5,762 bases of DNA, taken from assembly GCA_030147225.1 (NCBI GenBank), contig JASLAI010000227.1:1-5762 (forward strand). Reading direction: 5' to 3'. Of this stretch, positions 5,007 to 5,762 are shown in pieces (positions within the stretch are counted from its first letter, which is position 1; each line of letters opens with the position of its first letter). The notes beneath the pieces are model-generated. The model worked only from the letters and a program-made list of their open reading frames with translations. It was not told the DNA's origin and searched no databases. The stretch is from Planococcus sp. (in: firmicutes). Lineage in GTDB: Bacteria; Bacillota; Bacilli; Bacillales_A; Planococcaceae. Position numbers and translations under genes: made by a program.

Positions 5007-5762
5007 ATGATTACATTTATTGGAGCGCTGGTTCTACTTATTTTAGGATATGTATTTTATTCGAAGTTTATTGAGCGGGTATTTGGAGTGGACGACAATA
5101 CGCCGACTCCAGCTTATTCCAAAACAGATCAATTGGACTTTATGCCGATGAGCTGGTGGAAAGGCAATTTGATTCAGCTATTGAATATTGCAGGTCTGGG
5201 GCCAATATACGGAGCGGTTGCGGGAGCTTTGTACGGCCCGGTTGCTTTTGTCTGGATCGTCGTTGGCTGTATTTTTGCAGGGGGAGTGCATGATTACTTC
5301 TCGGGTGTCATGTCCATGCGCCACGGAGGCGCACAATTCCCAACTTTAGTTGGAAAGTACTTGGGCAAAAATGCCAAAGTATTTATCAACGGCCTTTCTT
5401 TAGTATTAATGCTTTTGGTGACTGCAGCTTTTACAGCGGGTCCTGCCCAGTTGATCGCTCAAATTACGCCAATTAACTTTATGACTGCATTAGTTATTAT
5501 TTTCTTATACTTTATTCTGGCGACTATTTTGCCGATCAATAAAGTAATTGGACGTATTTATCCTTTGCTTGGCGGAATTTTATTGTTTATGGCTGTTGCA
5601 GTTGCGATTGCCTTGGTATTCTCGGGAAAACCAATGCCGAACCTCACTTTTGCCAACCTGCATCCAGGTGAACTGCCGATTTGGCCGTTATTGATGGTGA
5701 CCATTTCGTGCGGAGCAATTTCAGGGTTCCACTGTACACAAAGTCCGATTATTGCACGTACC
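5007..5762 (+). CDS. cstA: Carbon-starvation protein CstA-family transporter, N-terminal part (partial)
   Basis: The frame is open from the ATG at 5007 to the right edge, giving 252 residues of a multi-helix inner-membrane protein. CstA-family proteins (CstA, BtsT/YjiY) take up peptides or pyruvate, mostly when good carbon sources run out. Family landmarks are an N-terminal helix (3-22), the D-x-x-TPTPAY segment after it (29-37), NIAGLGPIYGA (60-70), GGVHDYFSG (92-100) followed by SMRHGG, and SCGAISGFHCTQSP (234-247). Likely helices lie at about 77-97, 125-147, 157-175, 184-206 and 226-244. The segment WWKGNLIQLLNIAGLGP (50-66) differs from the GHHFAAIAGAGP of E. coli-type CstA. This suggests the other, probably shorter CstA subfamily, though the C-terminus is outside the window. 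AGGAGG (4992-4997) at nine bases supports the start. Substrate is not decided by the sequence. Confidence 0.9.
   Translation, partial: MITFIGALVLLILGYVFYSKFIERVFGVDDNTPTPAYSKTDQLDFMPMSWWKGNLIQLLNIAGLGPIYGAVAGALYGPVAFVWIVVGCIFAGGVHDYFSGVMSMRHGGAQFPTLVGKYLGKNAKVFINGLSLVLMLLVTAAFTAGPAQLIAQITPINFMTALVIIFLYFILATILPINKVIGRIYPLLGGILLFMAVAVAIALVFSGKPMPNLTFANLHPGELPIWPLLMVTISCGAISGFHCTQSPIIART

Overview
The window looks like chromosomal DNA of a low-to-mid GC Gram-positive bacterium (Bacillota). Strong AAGGAG/AGGAGG ribosome binding sites, a probable TTG start, compact U-tailed intrinsic terminators and the protein families all point that way. The proteins read most like Planococcaceae (Planococcus, Sporosarcina and relatives), but that is an impression from memory of the families and not a database result.

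Every gene lies on the + strand: (1) the last 40 codons of a probable SNF2-family helicase (1-123); (2) a CoA-pyrophosphatase-type Nudix hydrolase (214-828); (3) a branched-chain amino acid aminotransferase (976-2049); (4) a Bcr/CflA-type MFS drug exporter, best started at a TTG (2303-3508); (5) a six-helix membrane protein with an N-terminal HAAS-like signalling domain (3725-4735); (6) the first 252 residues of a CstA-family transporter, running off the right edge (5007-5762). No tRNA, rRNA, CRISPR, insertion sequence or phage gene was seen.

This is not one operon. Hairpin terminators follow the Nudix, aminotransferase, exporter and HAAS genes, and each downstream gene has its own ribosome binding site and leader of about 150-270 bases. 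The genes are best read as four or five single-gene transcription units: cofactor turnover, branched-chain amino acid metabolism, drug efflux, a signalling/envelope membrane protein, and nutrient uptake on carbon limitation. Nothing shows that they work together.

I found no convincing new multi-gene system. The points worth a second look are small: a terminator hairpin that includes the stop codon of the Nudix gene, inverted repeats in the aminotransferase and exporter leaders, a possible 10-codon leader peptide before the exporter, a HAAS protein with no adjacent PadR regulator, and a very AT-rich cstA leader with a two-turn-spaced repeat and no visible CcpA site.
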